NCBI GenBank assembly: GCA_963715655.1
Contig: OY970262.1
Location: forward strand, 744,001 to 808,000
Source: JANQPD01 sp963715655
GTDB taxonomy: Bacteria; Bacteroidota; Bacteroidia; Flavobacteriales; Schleiferiaceae
Direction of reading: 5' to 3'
DNA: 64,000 nt
This document shows, piece by piece, positions 1 to 8,734 of the stretch. Position 1 is the first letter of the stretch. Each line of letters begins with the position of its first letter. A model generated the notes under the pieces. That model saw nothing but the letters and a program-made list of their open reading frames with translations. It was not told where the DNA came from and made no database searches. A program made the translations under genes and the position numbers.

Positions 1-175
1 ATTTAGCAATCTGCTCTGCATAAAAAACAATGGTTTCTTCACTCTTATTTCCGTAAGGGCTATTTATAGTATCGCCAAAATATACCAAAGATTCATTTGG
101 CAGCACACGTTTAATGGCCGAAGCCACCGTAAGGCCGCCAACGCCAGAATCAAAAATACCGATGGGTTTATTCAA
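1..175 (-). CDS. murI: Glutamate racemase, N-terminal part (cut by window edge)
   Basis: The first 58 codons of MurI, which converts L-glutamate to D-glutamate for peptidoglycan synthesis in the cytoplasm. The visible residues carry the racemase start signature IGIFDSGVGGLTV, including the proton-transfer Asp-Ser, followed by VYFGDTINSPYG, matching the family's conserved GDTxxxPYG. The start is taken as TTG at 175 because it places the conserved PIGIFDSG four residues in, as in other MurI proteins; no ATG lies in a suitable place. The gene follows the two ompH genes in the same direction, a usual flavobacterial order, but a strong hairpin terminator (182-219) ends only six bases before the start codon, so it probably has its own promoter or depends on readthrough. 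The C-terminal part lies outside the window. Confidence 0.9.
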   Translation of the reverse strand, partial: MNKPIGIFDSGVGGLTVASAIKRVLPNESLVYFGDTINSPYGNKSEETIVFYAEQIAK

Positions 176-181
176 AATTGT

Positions 182-219
182 AAAAATAAAAAGTCCCGCT
201 ACGAAATACGCAGCGGGAC
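182..219 (-). terminator. Rho-independent terminator after ompH genes
   Basis: Read on the minus strand, GTCCCGCT and AGCGGGAC form an 8-bp perfect stem, extendable by three weaker pairs, followed by a T-rich run. It lies between the downstream ompH gene and the TTG start of murI. Confidence 0.8.
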
Positions 220-244
220 AAATGTAAAACTTAAAATACGTTGG

Positions 245-778
245 CTATTGTAAGCCTAATTTTTTCTTTACTAAAGGCATTATATCAATGCCATTTTCAG
301 CAAAAATTACTACCGCTTTACTTTCAGAGCTATCTAAAATGTAGGTGAAATTATTTTCTTTGGCTACTTCCTTCACCGCTTTGGTAGCTTTTTCAATAAT
401 TGGGGTAATCAATTCCATTTGCTTGTTTTGCAAATCTTGTCCGGCTTTTTGTTGATATTCTTGAATGCGCACTTGCAGTTCTTGAATTTCTTTAGCCTTA
501 GTTTCTTTGCTGAGCTGCGTCATCATTTGCTCATTTTTACGATAGCCGGCAATTTTGGTTTCAAGCTCTTTTTCCATTTCTTCCAAATCTTTCTCCAACT
601 GATCGCGGTAACCTTCTAATTCTGTTTGTACCGTAGTAATTTCCGGCATCAATTGTAAAAGATTGTCGGCATTTATGTAACCAATTTTTTGGTTTTGTGC
701 CGCAAGGTTTGCGCTAAACAAAATACCCAAACTAAGGGCTATGGTAGTTATCGCTTTTTTCATTCTATTTGTGTTCAA
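245..778 (-). CDS. Periplasmic chaperone of the OmpH/Skp family
   Basis: A 177-residue secreted protein with an N-terminal signal peptide (cleavage expected after about residue 27, LAAQ) and a long, charged, heptad-like helical region at about residues 45-125 that is rich in Glu, Lys and Gln. This matches the Skp/OmpH family, trimeric periplasmic holdases with coiled-coil tentacles that carry unfolded outer-membrane proteins to the BAM complex. The motif KIGYINADNLLQLMPE after the signal peptide is typical of OmpH in Bacteroidota. It is the second of two tandem ompH paralogues directly downstream of bamA, which supports the role. The Skp function itself comes from family knowledge. Confidence 0.9.
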   Translation of the reverse strand: MNTNRMKKAITTIALSLGILFSANLAAQNQKIGYINADNLLQLMPEITTVQTELEGYRDQLEKDLEEMEKELETKIAGYRKNEQMMTQLSKETKAKEIQELQVRIQEYQQKAGQDLQNKQMELITPIIEKATKAVKEVAKENNFTYILDSSESKAVVIFAENGIDIMPLVKKKLGLQ

Positions 779-793
779 TTTATCTAATTATTC

Positions 794-1321
794 TTATTTA
801 TCTACTACTTCTAATTCTCGAAGTACATCATCCGTTATATCCGCCTTACCGTTGTTAAAAAGGGTAATTAGGTCGCTTCCCTTGTCAAAAACTACGTCTA
901 ATCTTTTTTTACGCGCAATGCTTTGCACCGCGTTATATACTTTATCCTGTATTGGCCTCACCAATGCTTGTCTCTTTTTATACACTTGGCCATCAGGGCC
1001 AAAATAATTACGCTGCAACGTTTTTGCCTCTTCGTCTTTCTTTTTTATTTCTGCTAAGCGCGATTGTTGCATTTCTTCCGTAAGCAAAATCTTTTCTGCA
1101 TCATACGCTTTTTGCAAAGCATCGGCTTCTGAACGTAATGCTTCTACTTCTCCTTGCCATGTTTTACTTAGTTGATCTAATTGCTTTTGCGCCTGATTGT
1201 ACTCTGGCAATTTTGCAAGTATTAAATCAGTATCAACCAAAGCAAAACGTTGTGCTTGCAAGCTGTAGGTTGAAAAACCAAATATCAGGCCAAAAAATAA
1301 AAGGGTAAACAAACGTTTCAT
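794..1321 (-). CDS. Periplasmic chaperone of the OmpH/Skp family (paralogue)
   Basis: A 175-residue OmpH/Skp-type chaperone lying between bamA and a second ompH. The start is set at the ATG at 1321 because the protein then opens with a clean signal peptide, MKRLFTLLFFGLIFGFST to SLQAQ, followed by RFALVDTDLILAKLPEY, the conserved OmpH opening. Reading upstream in frame would run into the bamA coding end and lose the signal peptide. Residues about 40-115 are a charged coiled coil. It shares layout but only modest sequence with its neighbour, so the duplication looks old. The gaps to bamA (22 bp) and the other ompH (15 bp) suggest one transcript. Confidence 0.9.
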   Translation of the reverse strand: MKRLFTLLFFGLIFGFSTYSLQAQRFALVDTDLILAKLPEYNQAQKQLDQLSKTWQGEVEALRSEADALQKAYDAEKILLTEEMQQSRLAEIKKKDEEAKTLQRNYFGPDGQVYKKRQALVRPIQDKVYNAVQSIARKKRLDVVFDKGSDLITLFNNGKADITDDVLRELEVVDK

Positions 1322-1343
1322 AAGGCGTGCGAAAATAAATAAA

Positions 1344-3890
1344 TTAAAACTGCTGACCAATGATGAAGTGAATGTTGCCACCTGAAGGAACTGTACTATT
1401 TGGAACAGGATCAAATCCATATCCCCAATCAACTCCTAATAAACCAAACATGGGCATAAAAATACGTACCCCTGCACCAGCGGATCGCTTCAATTTAAAC
1501 GGCTCGTAATTACTAAAATTGTCAAACGTATTACCACCCTCTAAAAAGGAAAGTACAAATATTTGTGCGCTTGGGTTTTCAGTAATTAAGTAGCGAAGCT
1601 CTAGCGTAAACTTGTTATACAAAGCACCTCCTAACGCATTGGTTCTTTGACCCCCGGGCACTAAACTGTTGTTTGGATATCCGCGTAAGCCAATAATTTC
1701 TCTACCATCCAGCACAAAGTTTTGTAGCCCATCTCCACCTAAAAAGAAACGCTCAAAAGGAGGAAGACCTATTTCTTTATTGTACGCTCCTAAAAAGCCA
1801 AATTCACCGGCTGTTTTAATTACGGTTTTTGGTAAAATTTCGGTAAACCAGCTGCTGTTTACTTTCACTTTATGATATTCCAAAAATTTAAATTTTTCCT
1901 GAATACTTTCTGCGGAAATATCTCGGTTAGAAAGTAAGGAATAGGGTGGGGTTAACTCTAACGTAATATTAAAAAGCGAACCTTTGCGTGGATAAATTGG
2001 ATAATCAGTACTGTTTCTACCCAGCGTTACTTTATACGCAATGTTGTTTACTTGGCCATCGTTAAAGGTGATACCGCCCAATGGATAATTCTCCAAATTA
2101 AATAATTGAAAATCAACCGCTTGGTATAAAGTAAAATAATCGTCTGGCCATTTTAAGCGTTTACCTAAACCAACTGTAACACCCGTTATACTTAAGCGTT
2201 GTCTTTCAGGATCTCCCTTTGGACGCCCTTGTGGGTTTTGAATATTGTGGTAAATTGAAACGGTAAGCGAGTTTGGTTTTTTACCTCCCAGCCATGGTTC
2301 TGTAAAAGAGGCACTGTATGATTGAAATTGCAAACCATTACTCTGCGCTCTTAAGTTAATGGTTTGCCCATCACCGGAAGGTAGCGGTTTCCATGATGTT
2401 TTATCAAAAATGCTACCTGCGGAAAAGTTATTGAAATTTAAACCCAATGTACCCACTATACGTCCTGCGCCATAGCCACCTTGCAGTTCTAATTGGCTGG
2501 TGCTACGTTCTACCACCGAGTATTCAATATCTACCGTGCCGGTTTCTGCATTAGGCGTTGGTATTACGTTCAATTCACTAGGTTCAAAAAAGCCAAGCTG
2601 CTGCAGCTCGCGCATACTTCTTTGTATATCGCTTCTGCGGAATAACTCACCCGGTTTAGTACGTAATTCACGCATTATTACATGGTCGTTAGTTCGGTCA
2701 TTTCCTATTACGGTTACTTTGCTTATAGTGGCTTGTCGTCCTTCACGCATACGCATTTCTATGTCAATAGAATCGTTTTCTACCAATGCTTCCACCGGAT
2801 TTAAGTCAAAAAACAAATACCCATTATCTAAGTACAAAGAGCTTACATCACCACCATTAGGGTCTAAGAAAAGGCGTTCTTGCAAAAAGCCTGCATCATA
2901 CGTATCACCTTTTTTAATTTGCAATACCTTGTTTAATGTTTCATTGCTGTATTTGGTATTTCCTAGCCACGTAATTTTTCTAAAGTAATATTTGTCGCCT
3001 TCTTCCACCGTAATGTGAATTGCCACGCGGTCATCTTCTACCTGAAATATAGAGTCTTCTATAATGCGCGCATCACGGTAACCGTTCTTATTATACTCTT
3101 CAATAATCAGTTTTTTGTCATCCTGATATTCATCGCGCAAAAACTTAGATGACTTAAAGATGGTCCAAATACGCTTACGCGTGGTTTCCTTCATGGCTTT
3201 ACGCAACTTCTTGTCGGCCAAATTTTTATTACCGAAAAACTCAATGTCCTTAATTTTTATTTTTTCACCCAGCTCCACTTTAATTTCCACTATTACCGCG
3301 TTGCTAGTGGTGGTATCAATGCGTTTAGCAACATCAACGTTTACATTTAAGTAACCTTTTTCAATAAAGTGTTTTTCAGAAATATTTTTGGTGGTAACTA
3401 GCAGGTTTTCTGTTACAATTGCGCCTCTGGTAAGGTTAATGGCTTCGCGTAAATCGTTCTTTTTAGTTTTAGATAAATCGCCACGAATACCGTAAAAACT
3501 AAGCTTTGGTAGTTCCGTCAAGCGGATTTCTAGATAAGCCACGTTGCCCCGTATTTCGTTTACAAAAATGCCAATATCGTCAAACAAGCGCTGACGCCAC
3601 AAATTTTTAATAGCATCGGTGGTTTCTGTTCCTGGAAGGGTAATCTTTTCACCAATTTTTAAGCCTGAAATAAGCAGAATTACTTGTCTGTCTAAGTTAT
3701 CAGCACCTACAATATCAATGGCGCCAATTTCATACTTCACATCGGGTAATATGTCTATACTGTAATCTACGGCTACGGCTACAGCTGAATCTTTAAAAAC
3801 CGGATTGGCAGTAGTATCAGCGTATATTTGCGCTTTAAGACCGGTAACAAAAAAAAGTGCCGGTATAAGGCACCAAAAATACTTACGCAT
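1344..3890 (-). CDS. bamA: Outer-membrane protein assembly factor BamA
   Basis: An 848-residue BamA/Omp85 protein, the central barrel that inserts beta-barrel proteins into the outer membrane. It has a signal peptide (residues 1-21), a chain of POTRA domains over roughly residues 50-465 (repeated patterns such as EIGAIDIVGADNL, IKDIEFFGNKNL, YFRKITWLGNTKY and ISKVTVIGNDRT), and a C-terminal 16-strand surface-antigen barrel. The barrel contains the conserved lid motif as GLRGYPNNS and ends in Phe (FIIGQQF), the C-terminal beta-signal. It sits between uppS and two Skp-type chaperones, an order common in Flavobacteriia. Length and architecture are normal, and nothing suggests a specialised paralogue. 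Confidence 0.96.
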   Translation of the reverse strand: MRKYFWCLIPALFFVTGLKAQIYADTTANPVFKDSAVAVAVDYSIDILPDVKYEIGAIDIVGADNLDRQVILLISGLKIGEKITLPGTETTDAIKNLWRQRLFDDIGIFVNEIRGNVAYLEIRLTELPKLSFYGIRGDLSKTKKNDLREAINLTRGAIVTENLLVTTKNISEKHFIEKGYLNVNVDVAKRIDTTTSNAVIVEIKVELGEKIKIKDIEFFGNKNLADKKLRKAMKETTRKRIWTIFKSSKFLRDEYQDDKKLIIEEYNKNGYRDARIIEDSIFQVEDDRVAIHITVEEGDKYYFRKITWLGNTKYSNETLNKVLQIKKGDTYDAGFLQERLFLDPNGGDVSSLYLDNGYLFFDLNPVEALVENDSIDIEMRMREGRQATISKVTVIGNDRTNDHVIMRELRTKPGELFRRSDIQRSMRELQQLGFFEPSELNVIPTPNAETGTVDIEYSVVERSTSQLELQGGYGAGRIVGTLGLNFNNFSAGSIFDKTSWKPLPSGDGQTINLRAQSNGLQFQSYSASFTEPWLGGKKPNSLTVSIYHNIQNPQGRPKGDPERQRLSITGVTVGLGKRLKWPDDYFTLYQAVDFQLFNLENYPLGGITFNDGQVNNIAYKVTLGRNSTDYPIYPRKGSLFNITLELTPPYSLLSNRDISAESIQEKFKFLEYHKVKVNSSWFTEILPKTVIKTAGEFGFLGAYNKEIGLPPFERFFLGGDGLQNFVLDGREIIGLRGYPNNSLVPGGQRTNALGGALYNKFTLELRYLITENPSAQIFVLSFLEGGNTFDNFSNYEPFKLKRSAGAGVRIFMPMFGLLGVDWGYGFDPVPNSTVPSGGNIHFIIGQQF

Positions 3891-3896
3891 TCGCGA

Positions 3897-4640
3897 TTAA
3901 GGGTTTAGTTGCTCGCTGATTTTACCGTATCGTCTCTCACGATTTTGGTAACTCAACAAGGCTTTATAAAAATCTTCTTCTTTAAAATCAGGCCAAAGCG
4001 TATCAGTAAAATACAACTCGGCATAGGCAATTTGCCACAGCAGGTAGTTACTTATGCGGTGCTCACCGCTGGTACGTATAAGCAAATCAGGGTTAGGCAT
4101 ACCTTTGGTTAGCAGGCCGTTATCTACATGTGCTTCCGTAATATTTTCTGGCGCCAAAGTACCCTGTTGTACTTGTTGTGCAATTTGTTGTACAGCTCCT
4201 ATAATTTCTGCTTTACTTCCATAGCTCAAGGCTAACGTTAAGCGCATCCGCTTATTGTTGGCCGTAAGTTTCTTTACTTCTTCCAACTCTCTTTGGCATT
4301 TTGCCGGCAAACTGTTTAAATCACCAATGGCAAAAAGGCTTATTTCATTGTTTTGTAACGTACCCAATTCTTTCTTTAAGCTGCTTACTAATAGCGACAT
4401 AAGCGCATTAACCTCTGCTTTTGGCCTAAGCCAATTTTCACTGCTAAAGGCGTACACCGTTAAGTATTGGACACCAATTTCGGCTGCAGAGGTTGCCACG
4501 TTGCGCAAAGCTTCTACACCACTTTTATGACCACGCGCTCTTAAAAACCCTTGCTTTTTTGCCCATCTCCCGTTGCCATCCATTATTATAGCTACGTGTG
4601 CAGGAATTTTATCGGTATGAAGTTGCTCTTTAATACTCAT
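3897..4640 (-). CDS. uppS: Isoprenyl transferase (undecaprenyl diphosphate synthase)
   Basis: A 247-residue cis-prenyltransferase that extends farnesyl diphosphate with isopentenyl units to undecaprenyl diphosphate, the carrier lipid for peptidoglycan and surface glycans. Visible signatures are HVAIIMDGNGRWAKK near residues 15-29, with catalytic Asp21, the following RxxGHxxGVEALR, and the C-terminal LLIRTSGEHRISNYLLWQ and YAELYFTD blocks that bind the diphosphate. The size is typical. It lies six bases from bamA and three from the PorG-like gene, so it is certainly cotranscribed with them. Confidence 0.97.
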   Translation of the reverse strand: MSIKEQLHTDKIPAHVAIIMDGNGRWAKKQGFLRARGHKSGVEALRNVATSAAEIGVQYLTVYAFSSENWLRPKAEVNALMSLLVSSLKKELGTLQNNEISLFAIGDLNSLPAKCQRELEEVKKLTANNKRMRLTLALSYGSKAEIIGAVQQIAQQVQQGTLAPENITEAHVDNGLLTKGMPNPDLLIRTSGEHRISNYLLWQIAYAELYFTDTLWPDFKEEDFYKALLSYQNRERRYGKISEQLNP

Positions 4641-4643
4641 AAA

Positions 4644-5459
4644 TTACTGAACGAATTTTGAACATTTTTCATAAAATTCGCCAAACTTCACTTGCAGCGT
4701 TATTCCGGTAAAAAAGTACCAATCGGTAGTATTTGGGTTGCCTCTAAAAACGTTGGTTTTATCAAATTGAGATAAACTTCTATCAGCCAAAGCTGCAGCT
4801 AATTCTCCACGCTCTTCAATAAGTACGGTAGGGTCAACGTACTGTCCGCTTACATCATCTAAATAATCCGTGCTGCTGCGGTGTACCATCATTTCTACAC
4901 CTATACTGGTAAAATTTCCGATAGCCCATTTATAACCTCCGCCAAAAGCGAAAAAAGACGCTGCTTCAGGGTAAAAGCCAACATTGCTGGCAGAAGTGCC
5001 CTGACCTTCCGTGCCAAGCGGACGTAATTCTATAAGATTGCCTTCAAACTCAGTTTTTGGATTGAAAGAGAAGATACCAATACCCGCAAAAATATAGGGA
5101 GTGTGGTTTTTTTTAGTACCCGGCCTGAATTCAAAAAAGTTAAATTCCAGCAAAGCACTTGCTTCTAAAATTTGTGATTGAAAAGATAAATTGCGCTCGA
5201 TTCTATTTTCAAAACTACTTTCAGCATCATCGTTTTGTATAAATCCGTAATTAACAGATGCACGTAAAGCGTAGTGCTCATTTATGTTGTAGCGATAAAA
5301 TCCGCCAAAAGCGTAACCCTTTGGAATGTGTAAACCATATTGACCAACATCTCCAATAACATTAGTTGCGCCACCATATACACCTATTTCAGAGTATTGG
5401 GCGCTTCCCGCGAAAGCGAAAAAAAGTATTAATATTTGGGAAATGAGTAATTTACGCAT
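4644..5459 (-). CDS. DUF6089/PorG-like outer-membrane beta-barrel protein
   Basis: A 271-residue outer-membrane protein. The ATG at 5459 is chosen because it gives a signal peptide MRKLLISQILILFFAFAG with cleavage near GSAQ; an in-frame upstream extension lacks this. The mature part opens with YSEIGVYGGATNVIGDVGQ, the recognisable start of the flavobacterial DUF6089 family related to PorG of Porphyromonas gingivalis, and continues as alternating beta strands. PorG is reported to associate with the PorK/PorN ring of the T9SS. Its place between uppS and nadK is usual in Flavobacteriia. I infer a T9SS-accessory role; a general barrel function is the alternative. Confidence 0.75.
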   Translation of the reverse strand: MRKLLISQILILFFAFAGSAQYSEIGVYGGATNVIGDVGQYGLHIPKGYAFGGFYRYNINEHYALRASVNYGFIQNDDAESSFENRIERNLSFQSQILEASALLEFNFFEFRPGTKKNHTPYIFAGIGIFSFNPKTEFEGNLIELRPLGTEGQGTSASNVGFYPEAASFFAFGGGYKWAIGNFTSIGVEMMVHRSSTDYLDDVSGQYVDPTVLIEERGELAAALADRSLSQFDKTNVFRGNPNTTDWYFFTGITLQVKFGEFYEKCSKFVQ

Positions 5460-5520
5460 CCTAGTTGAAAAATGAGGGCAAATATAGGTATTTAGCCAAA
5501 GGGCGCTAAACATTAAAGAA

Positions 5521-6399
5521 TCAATTTCGCCTATCTAAACCCCAAAGTAATTTGTTTCTCAGGGTACTACTAAAGTTTTGAATATCCGTTTTGATCAGTT
5601 TTATTTTAAAGCGCTCTAAGTTTAAGGTTAATTCAGAACCTGATTCAACCGAATAAATTCTAGAATCTAACGAAACCAAAAACTGGCGTTCTCTACCTTC
5701 TACCTTTAAGCGTATTTCATATTTGTTGGGTATAACGAGTGGCCGCACGTTTAGATTGTGAGGCGCAATAGGTGTTAACACAAAATTATCACTTCCGGGC
5801 ATTATAATTGGGCCTCCACAACTTAAGCTATAGCCGGTGCTTCCGGTGGGTGTAGAAACAATTAAGCCATCCGCCCAATAACTATTTACATACTCATTAT
5901 TTACATACGCATGCACGGTTATCATGGCGGTAGTATCCTTGCGGCTCACCGCTACTTCGTTTAAAGCAAAGTTCATGTCCAAATCTATTGAGTCCGATTG
6001 CATGTTTATTAAAAAACGTTCATCAATGGTAAAGGCGTTATTGGCAAGCGCATCTAAGGCATCGTTTACTTTTTCTTTACTCACGTTACTTAAAAAACCA
6101 AGGCGGCCAAGGTTTACGCCTAAAATAGGAATACCGCTATCTCGCACCACCGTTACGGCATCTAAAATAGTTCCGTCTCCACCCAAGGTCATCACAAAAT
6201 CAGGTTTTAAAGCAACCAATTCTTCACAGGTGGTGTATTCTTCAAATTTGATATCCAAGTTACAGTTTTCACGTAAAAACCTACCGAACCTTCGGTTTAC
6301 CGCAATATGAGCGGACATGCTTATGAGCTTTTTGTGTAGTTGTTCCACAAAAGGCTTGGAATCTTTGCTAATATTTTTACCGTAAATGGCTACGCGCAT
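5521..6399 (-). CDS. nadK: NAD kinase
   Basis: A 292-residue ATP-NAD kinase that phosphorylates NAD to NADP in the cytoplasm. The family signatures are all present: LGGDGTILDA (catalytic Asp, about residues 72-81), NLGRLGFLS, the ALNEVAVSR loop, and the glycine-rich DGLIVSTPTGSTGYSLSCGGPI block that binds NAD. The length is standard. It is encoded four bases after the CBS-domain protein in the same direction, so the two are cotranscribed. Confidence 0.97.
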   Translation of the reverse strand: MRVAIYGKNISKDSKPFVEQLHKKLISMSAHIAVNRRFGRFLRENCNLDIKFEEYTTCEELVALKPDFVMTLGGDGTILDAVTVVRDSGIPILGVNLGRLGFLSNVSKEKVNDALDALANNAFTIDERFLINMQSDSIDLDMNFALNEVAVSRKDTTAMITVHAYVNNEYVNSYWADGLIVSTPTGSTGYSLSCGGPIIMPGSDNFVLTPIAPHNLNVRPLVIPNKYEIRLKVEGRERQFLVSLDSRIYSVESGSELTLNLERFKIKLIKTDIQNFSSTLRNKLLWGLDRRN

Positions 6400-6403
6400 A
6401 CCG

Positions 6404-7069
6404 CTAAACGTTTAGGTAATTCATAAACGATTCGTAACGATCGGCAAGTTTATCATCAAACAAACTTTCGTGAAAAACCATAGAAATTTTATAATTGTAA
6501 CGTTCAAAGCTTTTCATAATAGAACCTAAATCTTTTTGGTTTATTTTTAAAGATAGGTGTAGTAAATCAGTTTGCTCAGAAGTGGTAAGATGAAAACCAA
6601 TGATGCGTGCATCTTCAGATTCTACAATTTGTGCAATTTGTGATAATTGATAATCGCGGGTGGGTATTTCAAGCACCAACACACTACCCGGCTCGGTAAA
6701 TGTTAACTGCCTACCCATATCTTGTATAAGCTCTAGGGGAGATAAATAACCCAAGTAATTTCCCTTCAAATCTACCACCGGTAGTAAACTAAGGTTGCCT
6801 AAACCAACCACTTTTAGCGCTTCAAAAAGGTTTGCATTTTCTGGAATAGAGTAGGCCCGTAAAAAATATTTGTGTTTTTGAAGGGTGGTGCCTTCGCTAT
6901 CGGCCTCCAAAAGATCATCTTCACATACAATTCCTAAAAACAAATTATCGGTATCAACTACCGGTAAATGGCTGAATTTCAATTCTTCCATTATATCTAA
7001 TACCTCGGTAATCCCATCCTGCACGTGCAGTGGATTTATATCATTTAATATGTTGTCTTTTACCTTCAT
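6404..7069 (-). CDS. CBS-domain protein, first gene of the envelope operon
   Basis: A 221-residue cytoplasmic protein with two CBS domains at about residues 10-60 and 70-125 (motifs FSHLPVVDTDNLFLGIV and LSLLPVVDLKGNYLGYL), followed by an ACT-like region (VLVLEIPTRDYQLSQIAQIVE, about residues 130-200). CBS pairs commonly bind adenine nucleotides. It heads the minus-strand operon containing nadK, uppS and bamA, which would suit a nucleotide sensor, although no target is known to me. It has its own -7 element at 7080-7087. Confidence 0.85.
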   Translation of the reverse strand: MKVKDNILNDINPLHVQDGITEVLDIMEELKFSHLPVVDTDNLFLGIVCEDDLLEADSEGTTLQKHKYFLRAYSIPENANLFEALKVVGLGNLSLLPVVDLKGNYLGYLSPLELIQDMGRQLTFTEPGSVLVLEIPTRDYQLSQIAQIVESEDARIIGFHLTTSEQTDLLHLSLKINQKDLGSIMKSFERYNYKISMVFHESLFDDKLADRYESFMNYLNV

Positions 7070-7079
7070 GCTTATGAAG

Positions 7080-7087
7080 CAAACTTA
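7080..7087 (-). promoter_or_regulatory. -7 promoter element of the CBS-nadK-bamA operon
   Basis: On the minus strand this reads TAAGTTTG, an exact match to the Bacteroidota -7 consensus TAnnTTTG, ten bases upstream of the CBS start codon. Confidence 0.6.
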
Positions 7088-7092
7088 AGATT

Positions 7093-7100
7093 TATCTTTG
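7093..7100 (+). promoter_or_regulatory. -7 promoter element of pdxJ
   Basis: TATCTTTG matches TAnnTTTG exactly and ends four bases before the pdxJ ATG. Transcription would then start at or next to the start codon, giving a leaderless message. It lies back to back with the divergent element at 7080-7087 in a 35-bp intergenic gap. Confidence 0.6.
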
Positions 7101-7104
7101 CCAA

Positions 7105-7848
7105 ATGACAAAATTGAGTGTAAACATTAATAAAATAGCTACGCTCCGTAACGCCCGCGGAAGTAATGTGCCAAACCTTTTACAAGCAGCAAAATTTTGC
7201 GAGCAATATGGCGCGCAGGGAATTACGGTGCATCCACGTCCTGATGAGCGCCACATTCGGTATCAAGATGTGCGCGACCTTTTACCAGTAGTAACTACAG
7301 AATTTAATATAGAAGGTTACCCCACGCCTGATTTTATAGCGCTGGTTTTACAAAATAAACCTGCCCAGGTAACCTTAGTGCCAGATGCGCCTGACGCCAT
7401 TACTTCAAATGCCGGTTGGGATACTATTGAAAACGCATCGTTTTTAAAAGATTGTATTGCACAGTTTAAGGAAAATGGCATCCGCACCAGCGTGTTTATG
7501 GAGTGTAATGAAGATTTTATTGAAGGTGCCAAAGAAATTGGTGCCGATAGAATAGAATTATATACAGAGGATTATGCAACGGGTTTTCAAAAAGATCCGG
7601 ATAACGCGGTGGCGCCTTATGTATATGCTGCGGAGTTTGCCCAAAAACTAGGTTTGGGTATAAACGCTGGGCATGATTTAAACCTTTTAAACCTGCAGTT
7701 TTTTGCAGAACAAGTGCCCGGTTTACTAGAAGTTTCCATTGGCCATGCCTTAATTTCAGATGCATTATATTTAGGACTGGAAAATGCCATTCAATTATAT
7801 AGACGGAAATTAGAATTAGCCACACTTGAAAACACCCCCAGCACTTAA
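7105..7848 (+). CDS. pdxJ: Pyridoxine 5'-phosphate synthase
   Basis: A 247-residue PdxJ, which condenses 1-deoxyxylulose 5-phosphate with 3-amino-1-hydroxyacetone 1-phosphate to make pyridoxine 5'-phosphate (vitamin B6). The N-terminus LSVNINKIATLRNARG and the conserved GITVHPRPDERHI (about residues 39-51), FNIEGYP, QVTLVPD, and the C-terminal INAGHDLNLLNL and EVSIGHALISDAL match the family over its full TIM barrel. It overlaps the next gene by 23 bases. The promoter element ends four bases before the ATG. Confidence 0.97.
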   Translation: MTKLSVNINKIATLRNARGSNVPNLLQAAKFCEQYGAQGITVHPRPDERHIRYQDVRDLLPVVTTEFNIEGYPTPDFIALVLQNKPAQVTLVPDAPDAITSNAGWDTIENASFLKDCIAQFKENGIRTSVFMECNEDFIEGAKEIGADRIELYTEDYATGFQKDPDNAVAPYVYAAEFAQKLGLGINAGHDLNLLNLQFFAEQVPGLLEVSIGHALISDALYLGLENAIQLYRRKLELATLENTPST

Positions 7849-8734
7849 AAAAGGAGATAAAATTGGATTAGTAAGCACCGCGCGAAAGATTTCTGAAAAG
7901 GAGCTAAAAAAGGCGGTGGAAATTTTTACCGAATGGGGTTTGCAACCTGTTTTCGCACCCAATCTTTTTGAAGAACAGCATCAGTTTGCCGGCACTGTAG
8001 AGCAGCGTCTTGCTGATTTACAGGGTTTTATAGACGACCCTGCTATTAAAGCAATTATGTGTGTGCGTGGTGGCTACGGTACGGTGCAAATTATTGATAA
8101 TGTAAATTTTCTATCCTTAGCCGAAAGTTCAAAATGGATTTGCGGGTACAGTGATATTACCGTGCTTTTAAATAAGTTGTTTAATGTAGGTATGGAAAGC
8201 GTGCATAGTACCATGCCAATAGATTTTAAACGCATTACTGCGGAAGGATTAGATACCCTAAAAAAAGTATTGTTTGGAAAGCCCTTGAGTTATAAGATAA
8301 AACCGCATCGCTTTAATAGAAAGGGAGAAGCACACGCCAGAATAGTGGGCGGAAATTTATCGGTGCTGTATAGTCAGTTGGGCTCTCCTACTGCGCTAAA
8401 TACCGAAAGGCGTATTTTATTTTTTGAAGATTTAGATGAGTATTTATATCATATAGATCGGATGATGCAGAACCTAAATAGAAACGGATATTTTGATAAA
8501 GTAGCTGGTGTAATAATTGGCAGCTTCACCGATATGCGCGACAATACGGTGCCTTTTGGTAAATCTGCCAAAGAAATTGTTTTTGATACGCTTGCACCTT
8601 ATGCATTTCCGGTATGTTTTAATTTTCCGGCCGGCCATTTAAATGACAACCGAGCTATAATTTTTGGTAGAAGAGCTACCTTAAAAGTAACCGGCCAAGG
8701 AGTAACTTTAAAGTTTGAAGATGGCCCAGCATAA
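7826..8734 (+). CDS. LD-carboxypeptidase (peptidase S66 family)
   Basis: A 302-residue S66 serine peptidase. Family members (LdcA) remove the terminal D-alanine from tetrapeptides during murein recycling; the relative MccF cleaves microcin C. The Ser-Glu-His triad is visible in context: CVRGGYG, then ICGYSDIT with the nucleophile Ser, LFFEDLDEYLYHIDRM with the Glu, and FNFPAGHLNDN with the His. TTG at 7826 is taken as the start because it leads into KTPPALKKGDKIGLVSTA, the usual beginning, and no ATG is close. It overlaps the end of pdxJ by 23 bases and the start of yraN by 14, so translation is probably coupled. Confidence 0.9.
   Translation: MKTPPALKKGDKIGLVSTARKISEKELKKAVEIFTEWGLQPVFAPNLFEEQHQFAGTVEQRLADLQGFIDDPAIKAIMCVRGGYGTVQIIDNVNFLSLAESSKWICGYSDITVLLNKLFNVGMESVHSTMPIDFKRITAEGLDTLKKVLFGKPLSYKIKPHRFNRKGEAHARIVGGNLSVLYSQLGSPTALNTERRILFFEDLDEYLYHIDRMMQNLNRNGYFDKVAGVIIGSFTDMRDNTVPFGKSAKEIVFDTLAPYAFPVCFNFPAGHLNDNRAIIFGRRATLKVTGQGVTLKFEDGPA

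Noticed and set aside
1322..1432. Longer form of the second OmpH gene reaching into bamA
   Set aside because: It buries the signal peptide and overlaps bamA by 89 bases.
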